Part shown: positions 1-9,339 of the stretch, piece after piece | Numbering within the stretch: the first letter of the stretch is position 1 | Layout of the letters: every line of letters begins with the position of its first letter | Source of the DNA: JABSOG01 sp965277695 | GTDB lineage: Bacteria > Pseudomonadota > Gammaproteobacteria > Enterobacterales > Alteromonadaceae | Direction: 5' to 3' | DNA: 64,000 nucleotides | NCBI GenBank assembly: GCA_965277695.1 | Contig: CBDIDQ010000063.1 | Span: forward strand, 124,001-188,000 | Notes under the pieces: model-generated | Told to the model about the DNA's origin: nothing | What the model saw: the letters and a program-made list of their open reading frames with translations, nothing else | The model's database searches: none | Made by a program: the position numbers and the translations under genes

Positions 1-318
1 CTCAACAGACATCATGGTGGTAAACAATTGATCAAGATTAATGATATTAAAAAAGGACAAAGCATATAACGGCAACAGCGGTAATAAAAAAGCACCAACC
101 CCGGCCAACATCACCCGAACAAATTGCGTCATCAGCTTTTTTGCCATTTGCTGGGTTTGAGTTTCTTTTTCAAGGTCGCTTAGAGATTTGTCCAACAATA
201 TCGTATTGGCTTGCGTGGTAAGCGTCATCGCCATTTGACAATGAGCTATCAGCTTAAAACGCTGAGTCAGCCCAATCACCAAAGCTATGGTGACGGCAAT
301 CAATAAATAATCAATCAC
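1..318 (-). CDS. Membrane protein, C-terminus cut by window edge
   Basis: An open frame of 106 codons runs off the left edge. It starts at a GTG (318) that overlaps the stop of the preceding small gene (GTGA), so the two are probably translationally coupled. A hydrophobic helix covers about residues 4-15. A charged, Gln/Lys-rich stretch follows, then a second strongly hydrophobic segment at about 72-92 that includes GVGAFLLPLLPLYALSFF. I do not recognise the family. It is the last visible member of a minus-strand row mlaA / arylsulfotransferase-like / small membrane protein / this gene, so a cell-envelope role is a guess from context only. Confidence 0.6.
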   Translation of the reverse strand, partial: MIDYLLIAVTIALVIGLTQRFKLIAHCQMAMTLTTQANTILLDKSLSDLEKETQTQQMAKKLMTQFVRVMLAGVGAFLLPLLPLYALSFFNIINLDQLFTTMMSVE

Positions 319-632
319 TGGTTTGGCGGCATGTTTTGTGAAGAGCTTTGTGAAGAGCTGGTTGGCACTTTGTCAGCCTCTTGCGCTTCAACGGCCTCTT
401 GCGCTTCAACGCTCTCTTCAACTAAATGGGACGACTCACCTTTAAATTTTTTGAACAACCGTTTCAGCGGAAACCAAATAAAACCAAAGAAGGTATATAA
501 CACCGCCGCAATCAAGGCAATCAAGGCACCGATAGCAGTAATACCGCCACCGGGACCAAAATAAGCCAGTGCTTGAAAGGGAAGTAAAAGTAATGACAAC
601 GATAAAAGTATAAAGTGAACTGGAGAAATCAT
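315..632 (-). CDS. Small exported or membrane protein with GPGGG motif
   Basis: The product has 105 residues. A hydrophobic N-terminus (1-23) could be a signal peptide ending at ALA. The motif YFGPGGG follows, then a transmembrane helix (about 30-52) ending in GFIWFPLKRLFKK, and an acidic, Ser/Gln-rich tail. The tail contains a short internal duplication (VEAQEA twice) encoded by a direct DNA repeat. From memory, small proteins of this type (GPG motif, one helix, FPLKRL) occur beside arylsulfotransferase-like genes, as here. Function is unknown. It lies 28 bp after the upstream gene and overlaps the downstream one, so it is part of an operon. Confidence 0.65.
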   Translation of the reverse strand: MISPVHFILLSLSLLLLPFQALAYFGPGGGITAIGALIALIAAVLYTFFGFIWFPLKRLFKKFKGESSHLVEESVEAQEAVEAQEADKVPTSSSQSSSQNMPPNQ

Positions 633-660
633 TTAGGGTCTTCAATTATGTGATTAAAAA

Positions 661-1983
661 CTAGTGCTGACACTGACTACCGCGTTGTTCAAAGAAAGCT
701 TGGTCAAACTGGCTGGCCAGTCGTTCAGCGCCCTCCATTATACCCACCACCCCTGTGAGTGCAATCAGATTGTTATACTCCCACACCAGCTGACCTTGCG
801 AGTTAACTTCAAACGCCCGACCGTTCATTGACTCAACAACCAGCAAGTTACCGTTAGCCAGCCATTGATGCTTACCCATGATATTGGAGTAAAAAGGCAA
901 CTGCTCATTACCTTGTAAAATGGTCGTCACACTATCATCAAGCGCCGACACCAAAACAATTTTGCTACTATTGCTAGCCCCTGCTGGTGCCACTAAATTG
1001 TTGTCATAGACCGAAAAGGTATTACCATCAATAAAATCCGGATCATGCTGGCGAACAAACTGGCCACTGGTTAAATAACGAATTTTTAAGGTCTGTGGAT
1101 CAAACACCAGCACCGTATTGATATTACGCAACGACACCAGTACATCACCATGCTTAAACACCCCTTCTTTCAAATGCTTTGGAAAGACTTCAACGTCATT
1201 CAAATGATAAACATCACCAGAAACACTAATAGAGCGACTGCTTAGCGTCGAAAGCGTCATCAATCCCTCATAGCCATTATCTTTAAGCAATTTCATGATA
1301 GAAATTTCGTTCAGTACTTTGCCATCTGGTGATATCTCAACCACAGTGTCATCTTTGAAAGGGGGTTTATAGTTAGGAAATTCAGCCAACGGTTTTTGAT
1401 GATTAACCTGACCGGGTAACCAAAAGTGGCCTTTATCATCGAGGTTAACCGCATGATGAGTAGGATATGGCACTTTGAACACCGTGTTGCCACAGGCATC
1501 GAGGCGAATAAGCCCAAGGTTTTCAAAGTTAAACACGATATCGCCATTAGCCATTAAGCGAGAGCCATGAATATGGGTGCCCGGTTTACCACGTGGAATG
1601 ATGTCGGCACTTAAGTGAGTGGCGTCAGGCCAAATTTGCTGCCAATCAAGATCCCATTGATGCACCACTTGCGCATTAAACTTGATGACTTTAATTTGCA
1701 GTGAGCGCTCAGGTCCAATGCCTGTGGTCATGGTCAAACCCGGTTGTACTGCATCAGCTTGATACTGCCCCACCTGTTTGCGGCTTTTAGCATCGAGGTA
1801 ATACCAGGTTTTGGTATCACCACGAATTTCGTTCACCGCCAGTTTCGCATTCGTCACCAGAGCATGTAACAAAGGGGCCGGAAACAAGCGGTATTTTTCA
1901 GCTGCCATACCATAAACCAAACAAATGATCGCAGCAGCAGTATAAAAGGTAAAACGACTAGTGATCATGCCCATGACCATCAT
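661..1983 (-). CDS. Arylsulfotransferase-like (ASST/beta-propeller) membrane-anchored protein
   Basis: About 440 residues with an N-terminal hydrophobic anchor (about 10-26). The body has repeated beta-strand patterns of a propeller, with motifs such as HGSRLMANGDIVF, HHAVNLDDKGHFWLPG, HDPDF and HQWLANGNLLVVESMNGRAFEV. These resemble the arylsulfotransferase (ASST, Arylsulfotran_2) family. Some members move sulfate between phenols in the periplasm, but many are uncharacterised, so enzymatic activity is not shown here. The 5' end overlaps the end of mlaA by 26 bp. ATGs at 1983, 1980, 1974 and 1968 are all possible starts and no clear Shine-Dalgarno chooses among them. A Cys and a His close the C-terminus. 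Confidence 0.65.
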   Translation of the reverse strand: MMVMGMITSRFTFYTAAAIICLVYGMAAEKYRLFPAPLLHALVTNAKLAVNEIRGDTKTWYYLDAKSRKQVGQYQADAVQPGLTMTTGIGPERSLQIKVIKFNAQVVHQWDLDWQQIWPDATHLSADIIPRGKPGTHIHGSRLMANGDIVFNFENLGLIRLDACGNTVFKVPYPTHHAVNLDDKGHFWLPGQVNHQKPLAEFPNYKPPFKDDTVVEISPDGKVLNEISIMKLLKDNGYEGLMTLSTLSSRSISVSGDVYHLNDVEVFPKHLKEGVFKHGDVLVSLRNINTVLVFDPQTLKIRYLTSGQFVRQHDPDFIDGNTFSVYDNNLVAPAGASNSSKIVLVSALDDSVTTILQGNEQLPFYSNIMGKHQWLANGNLLVVESMNGRAFEVNSQGQLVWEYNNLIALTGVVGIMEGAERLASQFDQAFFEQRGSQCQH

Positions 1984-2776
1984 CGGCGGTCATATTTTCT
2001 TGCTCGTCATCGTCAAGCTCAATATCATCATCGTCAATATCTTCCTCGGGCACATCACCATCATACTTCTTGTATTCCTGACGCTGTAAATACGCTTCTT
2101 TAGTAAACGTATAAGAGTCAAGCGAGTCATTCAGCAGCGGCTCTTGAGAAATCAAGTCATGTCGAGAATCCAGCGTTTGGATTGTAAGTTTCAATAATGA
2201 TTCCGGAAATGACAGCAAGTTAAACGAAAACGCCACCGCATCAACGATAGTACCACTAGTATCTTTAACCGTTGAAGGTCCCATCGCTGGCAACATCAAA
2301 AAAGCGCCGTCATTACTACCCCAAACGGCCAGCGTCTGACCAAAATCTTCATCGGTATGGGTTAAACCAACATGAGTCGCCACATCAATCAATCCCAATA
2401 AACCGGCAGTGCTGTTAAGTAAAAAACGTCCGGTGGTAACGCCTGCATCCGCCAATTTAAATTGCAGCAATTCATTGATCAGCGTCACTGGCTCATCAAG
2501 GTTATTAGCCACGTTCAGCAGACCTGTTTTTACCACGTCTGGCACATGCTCCTGATAACCCACAGCGGCTGGTCTGAGCACGTTTTTATCCAAGGTATTC
2601 CAGTTGAAATCCCAAATCGCCCGGTTGGTATTTTCCCACGGATCACGCTCGTCAGCCACATGATTGGTTGCAGCTTCCACCACTTGATCATCACTGGTCG
2701 ATGAACAACCAGCCATTAACAACGTCAAACAAGCCAAACCAACGCCAGTCCATTTTGTTTTTACTATCGCACCCAT
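1958..2776 (-). CDS. mlaA: MlaA/VacJ outer-membrane lipoprotein
   Basis: This is the outer-membrane component of the Mla system, which returns misplaced phospholipids from the outer leaflet. The chosen ATG (2776) follows AGGGG at good spacing; an upstream in-frame TTG at 2797 is less likely. The lipobox LMAGC puts the lipid-modified Cys at about residue 24. Family signatures include DPWENTNRAIWDFNW and ALPAMGPSTV-like segments such as LPAMGPSTVKD. The C-terminus is unusual: a strongly acidic tail (runs of Asp/Glu) ending in GHGHDH, beyond the normal family end. It starts 52 bp after ccmI on the same strand and its last codons overlap the next gene. Confidence 0.9.
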   Translation of the reverse strand: MGAIVKTKWTGVGLACLTLLMAGCSSTSDDQVVEAATNHVADERDPWENTNRAIWDFNWNTLDKNVLRPAAVGYQEHVPDVVKTGLLNVANNLDEPVTLINELLQFKLADAGVTTGRFLLNSTAGLLGLIDVATHVGLTHTDEDFGQTLAVWGSNDGAFLMLPAMGPSTVKDTSGTIVDAVAFSFNLLSFPESLLKLTIQTLDSRHDLISQEPLLNDSLDSYTFTKEAYLQRQEYKKYDGDVPEEDIDDDDIELDDDEQENMTADDGHGHDH

Positions 2777-2828
2777 TTTCTTAATCCCCTGTCTCAACGG
2801 ACCTGTGTAAACTATTTAAATTAAAACA

Positions 2829-4085
2829 TTATAAAACTTGATTGATCACCACCGACACCTCGGTGGTATCAGATAGTGAAAATACCTGGCTTTGCCCTTG
2901 CAGCTCGCCAGCTGATATTTCGATATTTTGATCAACTGACACCCGGGTTCTGATCACCAACTCACCGAGACTAGACAAGTTAAAATTCTCCAGCATTGCA
3001 TTGGCATCGGTTAATTCCACCGTTAAGGGTAGTTCAAAAGTGTCTAATTTGACAACAGCCGCCGGCATCGGTGGTCCTTTAGCTGCCTTGGCATAAACAA
3101 ATAAAATCGCCCCGGCGGGCATTTTATCAACCAAACTTTCATCTATGGTCAAATGCACCGTAACTTTTGCCATTTGGGCCACCATTTCAGCGCTATTTGG
3201 CGTCGCAGCCACTGGATTTTTCAGTGTTTGCAACTTGTCCTGAACAAAAACCAATCGCGGATCGTCTTGCGGCAATTTAACTGTCAATACTTGCCATGCT
3301 TCCATCGCTTTTGCGCTATCACCTAACTGCTCAGCGATATAACCGACCATCAGTAAACCGTCGATATTTTCTGGCTCCTGACGTAATACTTCACGTAATA
3401 AACCTGCGGTTTTTTTGATCGACGGTTGATCGCCGCGCATCAATAAAACCTGACTGTAATTGAGCAACACCGAAACTTTCTCTGGCTCCAACAAATAGGC
3501 TTTTTCAAACGCCAACTCTGCCGCATCCAAATCATTCAATGCCTGCGTCACCCGACCAAGCAATAGCCAAGCAACCCCATCGCTATCATCATGATGTAAT
3601 TTAGTCCGCAAACCCAACGCAAACTGCTGCAACTCTTTGGTCGTCAGCATATCACCTTCATTCAGTACAGCTCGCTTACCCAGCTCAGGCAGCATATCAA
3701 TGGTTTGCTCCCATTGCTGAAATTGACTGAACTGACCATTGGCGTAATAGAACGTCGCGACAAATACGATTAAAAACACACTACCCGGGACAAATAAAGC
3801 CAGCGGTTTACCCACCGTAGCCGAGCTAGCATTAACTGACGAAAGGTCGTGCAATAGCTGTCTTTTCAAATCAATCACTGATGCTTCATATTCTTTATCA
3901 TCCAGCTCGTCATGACTGTGCTTGACCGCCAATTCACGCAAGCGTAATTGGTGAATGTTCACTTGCTCTCGCGCCAATGCTTGCTGCTCTTCATCGAGCT
4001 TGCCCGCTTTCATTCTGATGGACAAAAACCAACACAATAAAGAGAGCAGTAACAGACCTGCGGTAATTAAATAAAAGTTCAACAT
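2829..4085 (-). CDS. ccmI: Cytochrome c maturation protein CcmI (CycH), TPR apocytochrome chaperone
   Basis: CcmI binds apocytochrome c and hands it to the CcmF/CcmH heme lyase. The N-terminus has a membrane helix, a cytoplasmic loop rich in charged residues, and a second helix (about 92-112), as in the family. TPR repeats follow (motif ALNDLDAAELAFEKAYLLEPE and the next unit with LREVLRQEPENIDGL). The C-terminal region is periplasmic and beta-rich. An in-frame GTG at 4124 would extend the protein back into ccmH, but the ATG at 4085, one base after the ccmH stop, is more plausible and begins directly with the membrane helix. It is the last gene of the ccm operon. Confidence 0.9.
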   Translation of the reverse strand: MLNFYLITAGLLLLSLLCWFLSIRMKAGKLDEEQQALAREQVNIHQLRLRELAVKHSHDELDDKEYEASVIDLKRQLLHDLSSVNASSATVGKPLALFVPGSVFLIVFVATFYYANGQFSQFQQWEQTIDMLPELGKRAVLNEGDMLTTKELQQFALGLRTKLHHDDSDGVAWLLLGRVTQALNDLDAAELAFEKAYLLEPEKVSVLLNYSQVLLMRGDQPSIKKTAGLLREVLRQEPENIDGLLMVGYIAEQLGDSAKAMEAWQVLTVKLPQDDPRLVFVQDKLQTLKNPVAATPNSAEMVAQMAKVTVHLTIDESLVDKMPAGAILFVYAKAAKGPPMPAAVVKLDTFELPLTVELTDANAMLENFNLSSLGELVIRTRVSVDQNIEISAGELQGQSQVFSLSDTTEVSVVINQVL

Positions 4086-4086
4086 A

Positions 4087-4581
4087 TTATTTACTGGCTC
4101 CTGCACTTTGCCCAGCGGTAGCACTAATCAACTTAGCCAACTGTTGCTCTTGTTTATCATCCCATTCGGGCTGTTCAACATTCGCCTGACTTCGCTTGGC
4201 TTTAAGCCAAATTAACACCATGGTAAACAGCGCAAAGAAAATCGGCAGTAGCCATAAAATCAAAGTGCCTGCGGTCACTGGCGGTTTGTAATAAACAAAG
4301 TAACCATAACGCTCCACCATAAAATCAACCACCTGATCTTTTGACTGACCCTGCTGCACCAGCTTGGCGACTTTATTACGTAAATCTTTGGCGATACCAG
4401 CATTAGAATCAGCGATATTCTGATTTTGACACTTAGGACAACGCAGGTCCTCTGCCAACTGCTGGTACAGCAACTTTTGCTCAGGTGTGTCGAATTTATG
4501 TATTTCTTCGGCAGCTGAGGCCACATTGATCATCAACACAAAAGCGACAGCACTGATAAAAGTCTTGATTATCGTTTTCAT
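4087..4581 (-). CDS. ccmH: Cytochrome c maturation protein CcmH (thiol-disulfide component)
   Basis: CcmH is a membrane-anchored periplasmic thiol oxidoreductase that keeps the apocytochrome CXXCH thiols reduced for heme ligation. The 164-residue protein has a signal peptide (1-23, ending ASA) and the signature LRCPKCQNQNIADSNAG carrying the redox CxxC. A transmembrane helix lies at about 106-128 and a short cytoplasmic tail follows. It is the short CcmH form, with the TPR part encoded separately as ccmI. The ATG overlaps the ccmG stop (ATGA), indicating coupled translation. Confidence 0.95.
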   Translation of the reverse strand: MKTIIKTFISAVAFVLMINVASAAEEIHKFDTPEQKLLYQQLAEDLRCPKCQNQNIADSNAGIAKDLRNKVAKLVQQGQSKDQVVDFMVERYGYFVYYKPPVTAGTLILWLLPIFFALFTMVLIWLKAKRSQANVEQPEWDDKQEQQLAKLISATAGQSAGASK

Positions 4582-5213
4582 TGCTTGGCTCCCGTCAACT
4601 GCGAATAGGTCTGAGCAAACTTATCTTGCCAGACTCGTGGATTCACATCACCCAAATGATGAACGCGAATAATGCCTTTTTCATCAATCAAAAATGTCTC
4701 AGGTGCTCCGGTCACGCCCAAATCCAACAACATCTCTCTAGATTCATCAAAAATATTGTAAGCATAAGGATTGCCCAAACGAGTCAGCTTTTCAGCCACC
4801 CCAACCCTAAGCTGGGCCAAATCAAAAGTCTCACCAAACTCCGGATCACTATCTTGGTCATAATACAAACCAACAATCTTCACCCCTTGCTCTCTCAGCG
4901 AGGTCAAATAAGGTAACTCCCGATCACAAGTGACACACCAAGTGCCCCAAACATTGAGCAAAAACGGTTCGCCAATCACCGTATCTTTTTGCCACTGTTG
5001 ATTGTCTACCATCAAGTCATTAAGCTTAAAAGTCGGCAAGGTTTTGTTGACGATAGCCGAATCCCGTTGCCGTGGATCAGAAAACAACCCCTTGGCTAAA
5101 AACACCACTAACATCATAAAGATGATCAGCGGTGCCAGAAAAAACCATAATTTGCGCTTATTTTCGGAGGCACTGTTTTGTGAAGCATTGTTTTGTGAAG
5201 TATTGTTTTCCAT
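4578..5213 (-). CDS. ccmG: Thiol:disulfide interchange protein CcmG/DsbE
   Basis: Membrane-tethered periplasmic thioredoxin-like protein that supplies electrons to CcmH or apocytochrome c. An N-terminal helix at about 22-44 is followed by a thioredoxin fold with the active site WGTWCVTCDRE. The later segment TGAPETFLIDEKG holds the cis-Pro region (normally GVYGAPETFLID in this family). Start ATG shares its A with the ccmF stop (TAATG). The first 18 residues are a low-complexity Asn/Ser/Gln stretch encoded by two copies of a 15-bp unit (5174-5203), one of several in-frame minisatellites in this window. Confidence 0.95.
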   Translation of the reverse strand: MENNTSQNNASQNSASENKRKLWFFLAPLIIFMMLVVFLAKGLFSDPRQRDSAIVNKTLPTFKLNDLMVDNQQWQKDTVIGEPFLLNVWGTWCVTCDRELPYLTSLREQGVKIVGLYYDQDSDPEFGETFDLAQLRVGVAEKLTRLGNPYAYNIFDESREMLLDLGVTGAPETFLIDEKGIIRVHHLGDVNPRVWQDKFAQTYSQLTGAKQ

Positions 5214-7216
5214 TAGGCAGTCACCTCAGCAGTAGGGTTAGTCACAGGCCGCTCAGCACTTTCGTCAACACCAATTAACGCTTTACGTTTAGCCCGATAA
5301 CGTCTGTCTGACATCGCAAACAAACCACCAATCGCCATAAACAACCCACCAAACCAAATCCAGCGAATAAACGGTTTATGATAAATTCGCAGTGCCCACG
5401 AGCCATCATTAAACTGCTCGCCCAACGCCACAAACAAATCACGAGTTAAACCCGCGTCGACCGCCGCCTCAGTCATCACCGAGGTTTGCACTTTATAAAA
5501 ACGCTTCTCAGCGACCATTTCAGCAACAAACTGACCATCTTTTTGCACTTCAACCACAGCCGCATAACCGCTGTAGTTTTCAGCCTTAATATTCTTGATT
5601 TGATTAAGGTGGAATTCGTGACCCGCCAACATAATGCTTTCACCCGGCGTCATCCGCACATCTTTTTCAACGCTATATGCCGAGGTTAGCCCCATGCCAA
5701 CAATCGCCACGGCAAAACCCAAATGACCCCACACCATCGACCATTCACTACCGCTCATTTTGCCCAACACCGACCAACCTTGTTTAGTCGTCTCGGCCTT
5801 GGCATGAATGCTTTGCAAAGTAGTAATAGTGATCCAAATCGCTAAAATCACCCCCAGTGTCGCCATATTATCCATCACCGGCTGAGTCAGGCTGATCCAC
5901 AACAATCCTATCGCCATACTGACAGTCGCCGCGATGATCAGCGGTTTTCTCAAGGTTTTTAATTTGTTTTGTTTCCAGCGCATCTGTGGAGTAACCCCCA
6001 GCAACAAAGCAAAAGGCAACAACAGATAACCAAAGATTTCACTAAAAAAAGGTGCGCCAATCGAAATAGAGCCTAAGCCAATCTCCTTGTGGATCAACGG
6101 CATAAATGTACCCAACAACACAACCAGCATCGCCATAGTCAAAATAATGTTGTTGCCCCACAAAAACACTTCCCGGGAAAACAAAGTATATTTGACGTAA
6201 CTCTTCATCTGCGTCGCTTTAACCGCATAGAGAATTAATGAGGCACTGATCACCACCACCAAAAAGCCCAGAATAAACAAACCACGTGAGGGATCAGTGG
6301 CAAACGCATGAACCGATACCAAAATACCAGAGCGCACCAAAAAGGTACCCACCAGACTCAACGAAAAACCAGTGATCGCCAACAATACCGTCCACGATTT
6401 AAAGATGCCGCGTTTTTCAGTCACCGCAAAAGAGTGGATCAGCGCAGTCGCCACTAGCCAAGGCATCAATGATGCGTTTTCTACCGGGTCCCAAAACCAC
6501 CAACCGCCCCAACCAAGCTCATAATAAGCCCACCAACTACCGACTGTAATACCTAAAGTCAAAAACAACCAAGCCGCAACTGTCCAAGGTCGTGACCATT
6601 TAGCCCAAGTCGAATCGAGCTTGCCAGTCAATAAAGCGGCAATAGCAAAAGCAAAAGAAACCGACAAACCGACATAACCCATGTACAACAATGGCGGATG
6701 AATGATCATGCCGACATCCTGTAACAGCGGATTCAAATCACGGCCATCCACCGGAAAATACGGCAGCAAGCTTTCAAACGGATCAGACATCAACAAAATA
6801 AACAGATAAAAGCCAATGCTAATCATTCCCATCACACCGAGTACCCTGGCGCGAATGATTAATGGGATCGCCTGCGAGCGCAAAGCGACAGCTGCCATCC
6901 AAATCGAATAGATAAACACCCACAGCAAGAATGAACCTTCATGGCCACCCCAAACAGCGGTGACCCGGTAGCGGATCGGCAATAACGAATTAGAGTTACT
7001 GGCGACATAAGACACGGTAAAATCATTGGTCACGAAGGCGTAAACCAGCGCCAAAAATGACAATAAAGTAAAAAAGAATACCGCCAACGCTAGGCTTGTC
7101 GCAGTATTCATCAACTGCACATTGCCTCGCTTGGCACCCCACATAGGGAAGATAGCCAGCATTAACGCCAAACCCATCGCAATAACTAAACACAGATAAC
7201 CAAGTTGGGGGATCAT
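5213..7216 (-). CDS. ccmF: Heme lyase subunit CcmF
   Basis: CcmF is a polytopic inner-membrane protein that, with CcmH and CcmI, reduces holo-CcmE heme and ligates it to apocytochrome c. At 667 residues it has the normal length, with many transmembrane helices. It carries the WWD heme-handling signature GWGGWWFWDPVENAS, conserved periplasmic His segments such as WGGHEGS and IHPPLLYMGY, and a large C-terminal periplasmic domain. It lies 5 bp downstream of ccmE and overlaps ccmG by one base. Confidence 0.97.
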   Translation of the reverse strand: MIPQLGYLCLVIAMGLALMLAIFPMWGAKRGNVQLMNTATSLALAVFFFTLLSFLALVYAFVTNDFTVSYVASNSNSLLPIRYRVTAVWGGHEGSFLLWVFIYSIWMAAVALRSQAIPLIIRARVLGVMGMISIGFYLFILLMSDPFESLLPYFPVDGRDLNPLLQDVGMIIHPPLLYMGYVGLSVSFAFAIAALLTGKLDSTWAKWSRPWTVAAWLFLTLGITVGSWWAYYELGWGGWWFWDPVENASLMPWLVATALIHSFAVTEKRGIFKSWTVLLAITGFSLSLVGTFLVRSGILVSVHAFATDPSRGLFILGFLVVVISASLILYAVKATQMKSYVKYTLFSREVFLWGNNIILTMAMLVVLLGTFMPLIHKEIGLGSISIGAPFFSEIFGYLLLPFALLLGVTPQMRWKQNKLKTLRKPLIIAATVSMAIGLLWISLTQPVMDNMATLGVILAIWITITTLQSIHAKAETTKQGWSVLGKMSGSEWSMVWGHLGFAVAIVGMGLTSAYSVEKDVRMTPGESIMLAGHEFHLNQIKNIKAENYSGYAAVVEVQKDGQFVAEMVAEKRFYKVQTSVMTEAAVDAGLTRDLFVALGEQFNDGSWALRIYHKPFIRWIWFGGLFMAIGGLFAMSDRRYRAKRKALIGVDESAERPVTNPTAEVTA

Positions 7217-7221
7217 AATCG

Positions 7222-7713
7222 TTATCCTTCACTTGGTTTTTGCTTGCCATAGCCATTGGCCGGGACAACATGTTTGATACCTTTCACCGCTTCGGCGACT
7301 TCTGGCGGCATATATTCTTCATCATGTTTAGCCAATACTTCAAAGGCTTCGATTTTAGTTGGCTCAACCAAAACTCCCTGAGCAACAATCCCCTGCCCTT
7401 CGCGGAACAAGTCTGGCAAAATACCGGTATAAGTGACTTCAACCAAAGGACCTGAGTCAATCAGATTAAAGCTCACTTCGAGGGTTTCTTTATCACGCTT
7501 CACTGAGCCCGGCACCACCAATCCGCCGATACGTAAGCGTTGGCCGAGACGCGGTTTAACCCCGTCCTCATTTTTACCGTTAACAATTTCGCTGGGGGTA
7601 TAAAACAAATCAATATTTTGTCCCAGCGCATATAAAATCAAACCGATAGCGATAGAAAAGCCGCTAATAGATAAAATGGCGATGTAAAGGCGTTGTTTTC
7701 TACGGGGGTTCAT
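7222..7713 (-). CDS. ccmE: Periplasmic heme chaperone CcmE
   Basis: CcmE covalently binds heme delivered by CcmC and passes it to CcmF. The 163-residue protein has a short basic N-terminus (MNPRRKQRL), a single anchor helix at about 9-29, an OB-fold domain, and the heme-attachment motif LAKHDEEYMPPE, in which the His forms the covalent bond. The start overlaps the end of ccmD by 4 bp. The position between ccmD and ccmF is canonical. Confidence 0.96.
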   Translation of the reverse strand: MNPRRKQRLYIAILSISGFSIAIGLILYALGQNIDLFYTPSEIVNGKNEDGVKPRLGQRLRIGGLVVPGSVKRDKETLEVSFNLIDSGPLVEVTYTGILPDLFREGQGIVAQGVLVEPTKIEAFEVLAKHDEEYMPPEVAEAVKGIKHVVPANGYGKQKPSEG

Positions 7714-7913
7714 AATAAGTCTGCCTCTTTAGCTTGAGTGATACGCTTTTCGCGGTCGATGGATTGTAAAATTTCGCGCTTGATCTGCTGTTCTTTACGA
7801 ACACTTAAAACGGTAATACCGACCAGCACCACAAATGAAAAACCAAAAGACAGCCAGACATAAAAGCCGTAACCGCCCATGGCTAAAAATGCCGATAAAG
7901 AATCAAAGTGCAT
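7710..7913 (-). CDS. ccmD: Heme exporter accessory protein CcmD
   Basis: A small (67 aa) single-span membrane protein needed to release holo-CcmE from the CcmABC complex. It shows the family pattern: FLAMGGYGFYVWLSFG near the N-terminus with a membrane helix (about 16-37), followed by a basic cytoplasmic tail. It overlaps ccmC by 11 bp and ccmE by 4 bp, so translation is tightly coupled. Confidence 0.93.
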   Translation of the reverse strand: MHFDSLSAFLAMGGYGFYVWLSFGFSFVVLVGITVLSVRKEQQIKREILQSIDREKRITQAKEADLL

Positions 7914-8655
7914 CTTGAGTACTCCCGATAGTCATTTCTTTCACCCAAGGCCGATGTTTCTCGCGCTGTAAAATTTCATTGCGCATTCGTACACAGCCCA
8001 GATAACCCAACAGCAAACCAAAGCCTAACAGGTTGATTAACAATGGCCATAACATGCTTGGATCCATTGACGGTTTATCAAATTTACTGATGGTTGCACC
8101 CTGATGCAGGGTATTCCACCATTCGACTGAATAATGAATAACCGGTAAGTTTACCGAACCAACCAAAGTTAAAATACTCGCCGCCTTGCCTGCGGTAGTC
8201 TTGTCTTCAAAGGCGTTATACAATGACAAAATGCCGATATACAAAAACAACAAAATCAATTCGGAAGTCAACCGGGCATCCCATACCCACCATGCGCCCC
8301 ACATCGGTTTACCCCAAGCGGCTCCGGTGAACAAAGCAATCAAAGTAAAACAAATTCCGACAGGCGCAACCGCTATTACAAACAGTTCAGACAGCTTGAT
8401 TTGCCACACCAACCCGGTAAAAGCGGCAATCGCCATCGCCGCATACGCGCCCATGGATAAAATAGAAGAAGGAACATGCACATAAATAATTCTGAAACTA
8501 TCACCTTGCTGATAATCTGTTGGCGCAAATACTAAGCCCCACACCGTGCCGACGACTAGCAGTCCCAAGCTGAGAATACCGAACCAGGGTTTCAGGCTGC
8601 CGCATAATTGATAAGCCCTCTCGGCTTTGGCATAGGGATGTAACCATTTGAACAT
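7903..8655 (-). CDS. ccmC: Heme transporter/handling protein CcmC
   Basis: CcmC loads heme onto CcmE. The 250-residue protein has six predicted membrane helices and the WWD signature WGAWWVWDARLTSELIL in a periplasmic loop, with conserved His residues in HVPSSI and in the segment before VEWWNTLHQG. It is separated from ccmB by two bases. Confidence 0.96.
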   Translation of the reverse strand: MFKWLHPYAKAERAYQLCGSLKPWFGILSLGLLVVGTVWGLVFAPTDYQQGDSFRIIYVHVPSSILSMGAYAAMAIAAFTGLVWQIKLSELFVIAVAPVGICFTLIALFTGAAWGKPMWGAWWVWDARLTSELILLFLYIGILSLYNAFEDKTTAGKAASILTLVGSVNLPVIHYSVEWWNTLHQGATISKFDKPSMDPSMLWPLLINLLGFGLLLGYLGCVRMRNEILQREKHRPWVKEMTIGSTQDAL

Positions 8656-8657
8656 AG

Positions 8658-9335
8658 CTAACTCACACTCACTTTTAAGGAAGACGAAACCGCAAAGGGA
8701 CCCAAAATTAACGCAACCACCAACATTGCACCTAACAGCGCCAACTGACCACTATAGGCGTAACCTGCTATAGCCGTATCAACGGCTGAAGTGGCGAATA
8801 TCAATATGGGGATGTTTAGCGGCAAAACCAACAGACTGATCAGTACGCCGCCTTTTTGTAACCCAACGGTTAGTGCTGCACCAATGGCAGCAATTATACT
8901 TAACAACGGCGTCGCGACAAGCAATGATAGAACGACAGCCACCAAACCTGATTGATTTATATTAAGAAAAGCGGCCAACAGCGGAGAAATAAGGATAATC
9001 GGCAAACCGGAGATACACCAATGGGCGGCTATTTTTGCCAACGCGATCAGCGGTAACGGCACTGGTGACAAAATCAACTGTTCGAGGGTGCCATCGAGAA
9101 AGTCCTCTTTAAATAACTTTTCAACCCCCAGCAAAGTCGCCAACAAGGCTGCCACCCAAATCACCCCCGGTGCGATGCGTTGCAACAAGTTTGGCTCAGG
9201 ACCAATACCGATAGGAAATAAAACAATCACCAACACATAAAAAAACAACGGATTGACCACATCGACTCGCTGTCGCAAGGCCAGATTCAAGTCACGTTTT
9301 AGGGTGGCAAAAAATACCGCAGAATAAGCAATCAT
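8658..9335 (-). CDS. ccmB: Heme exporter permease CcmB
   Basis: Permease subunit of the CcmAB ABC transporter, which with CcmC and CcmD releases heme-loaded CcmE. The 225-residue protein has six hydrophobic segments and the family motifs LNLALRQRVDVVNPLFF near the N-terminus and FKEDFLDGTLEQLILSP. It is 4 bp downstream of ccmA. Confidence 0.96.
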   Translation of the reverse strand: MIAYSAVFFATLKRDLNLALRQRVDVVNPLFFYVLVIVLFPIGIGPEPNLLQRIAPGVIWVAALLATLLGVEKLFKEDFLDGTLEQLILSPVPLPLIALAKIAAHWCISGLPIILISPLLAAFLNINQSGLVAVVLSLLVATPLLSIIAAIGAALTVGLQKGGVLISLLVLPLNIPILIFATSAVDTAIAGYAYSGQLALLGAMLVVALILGPFAVSSSLKVSVS

Positions 9336-9339
9336 AAGG

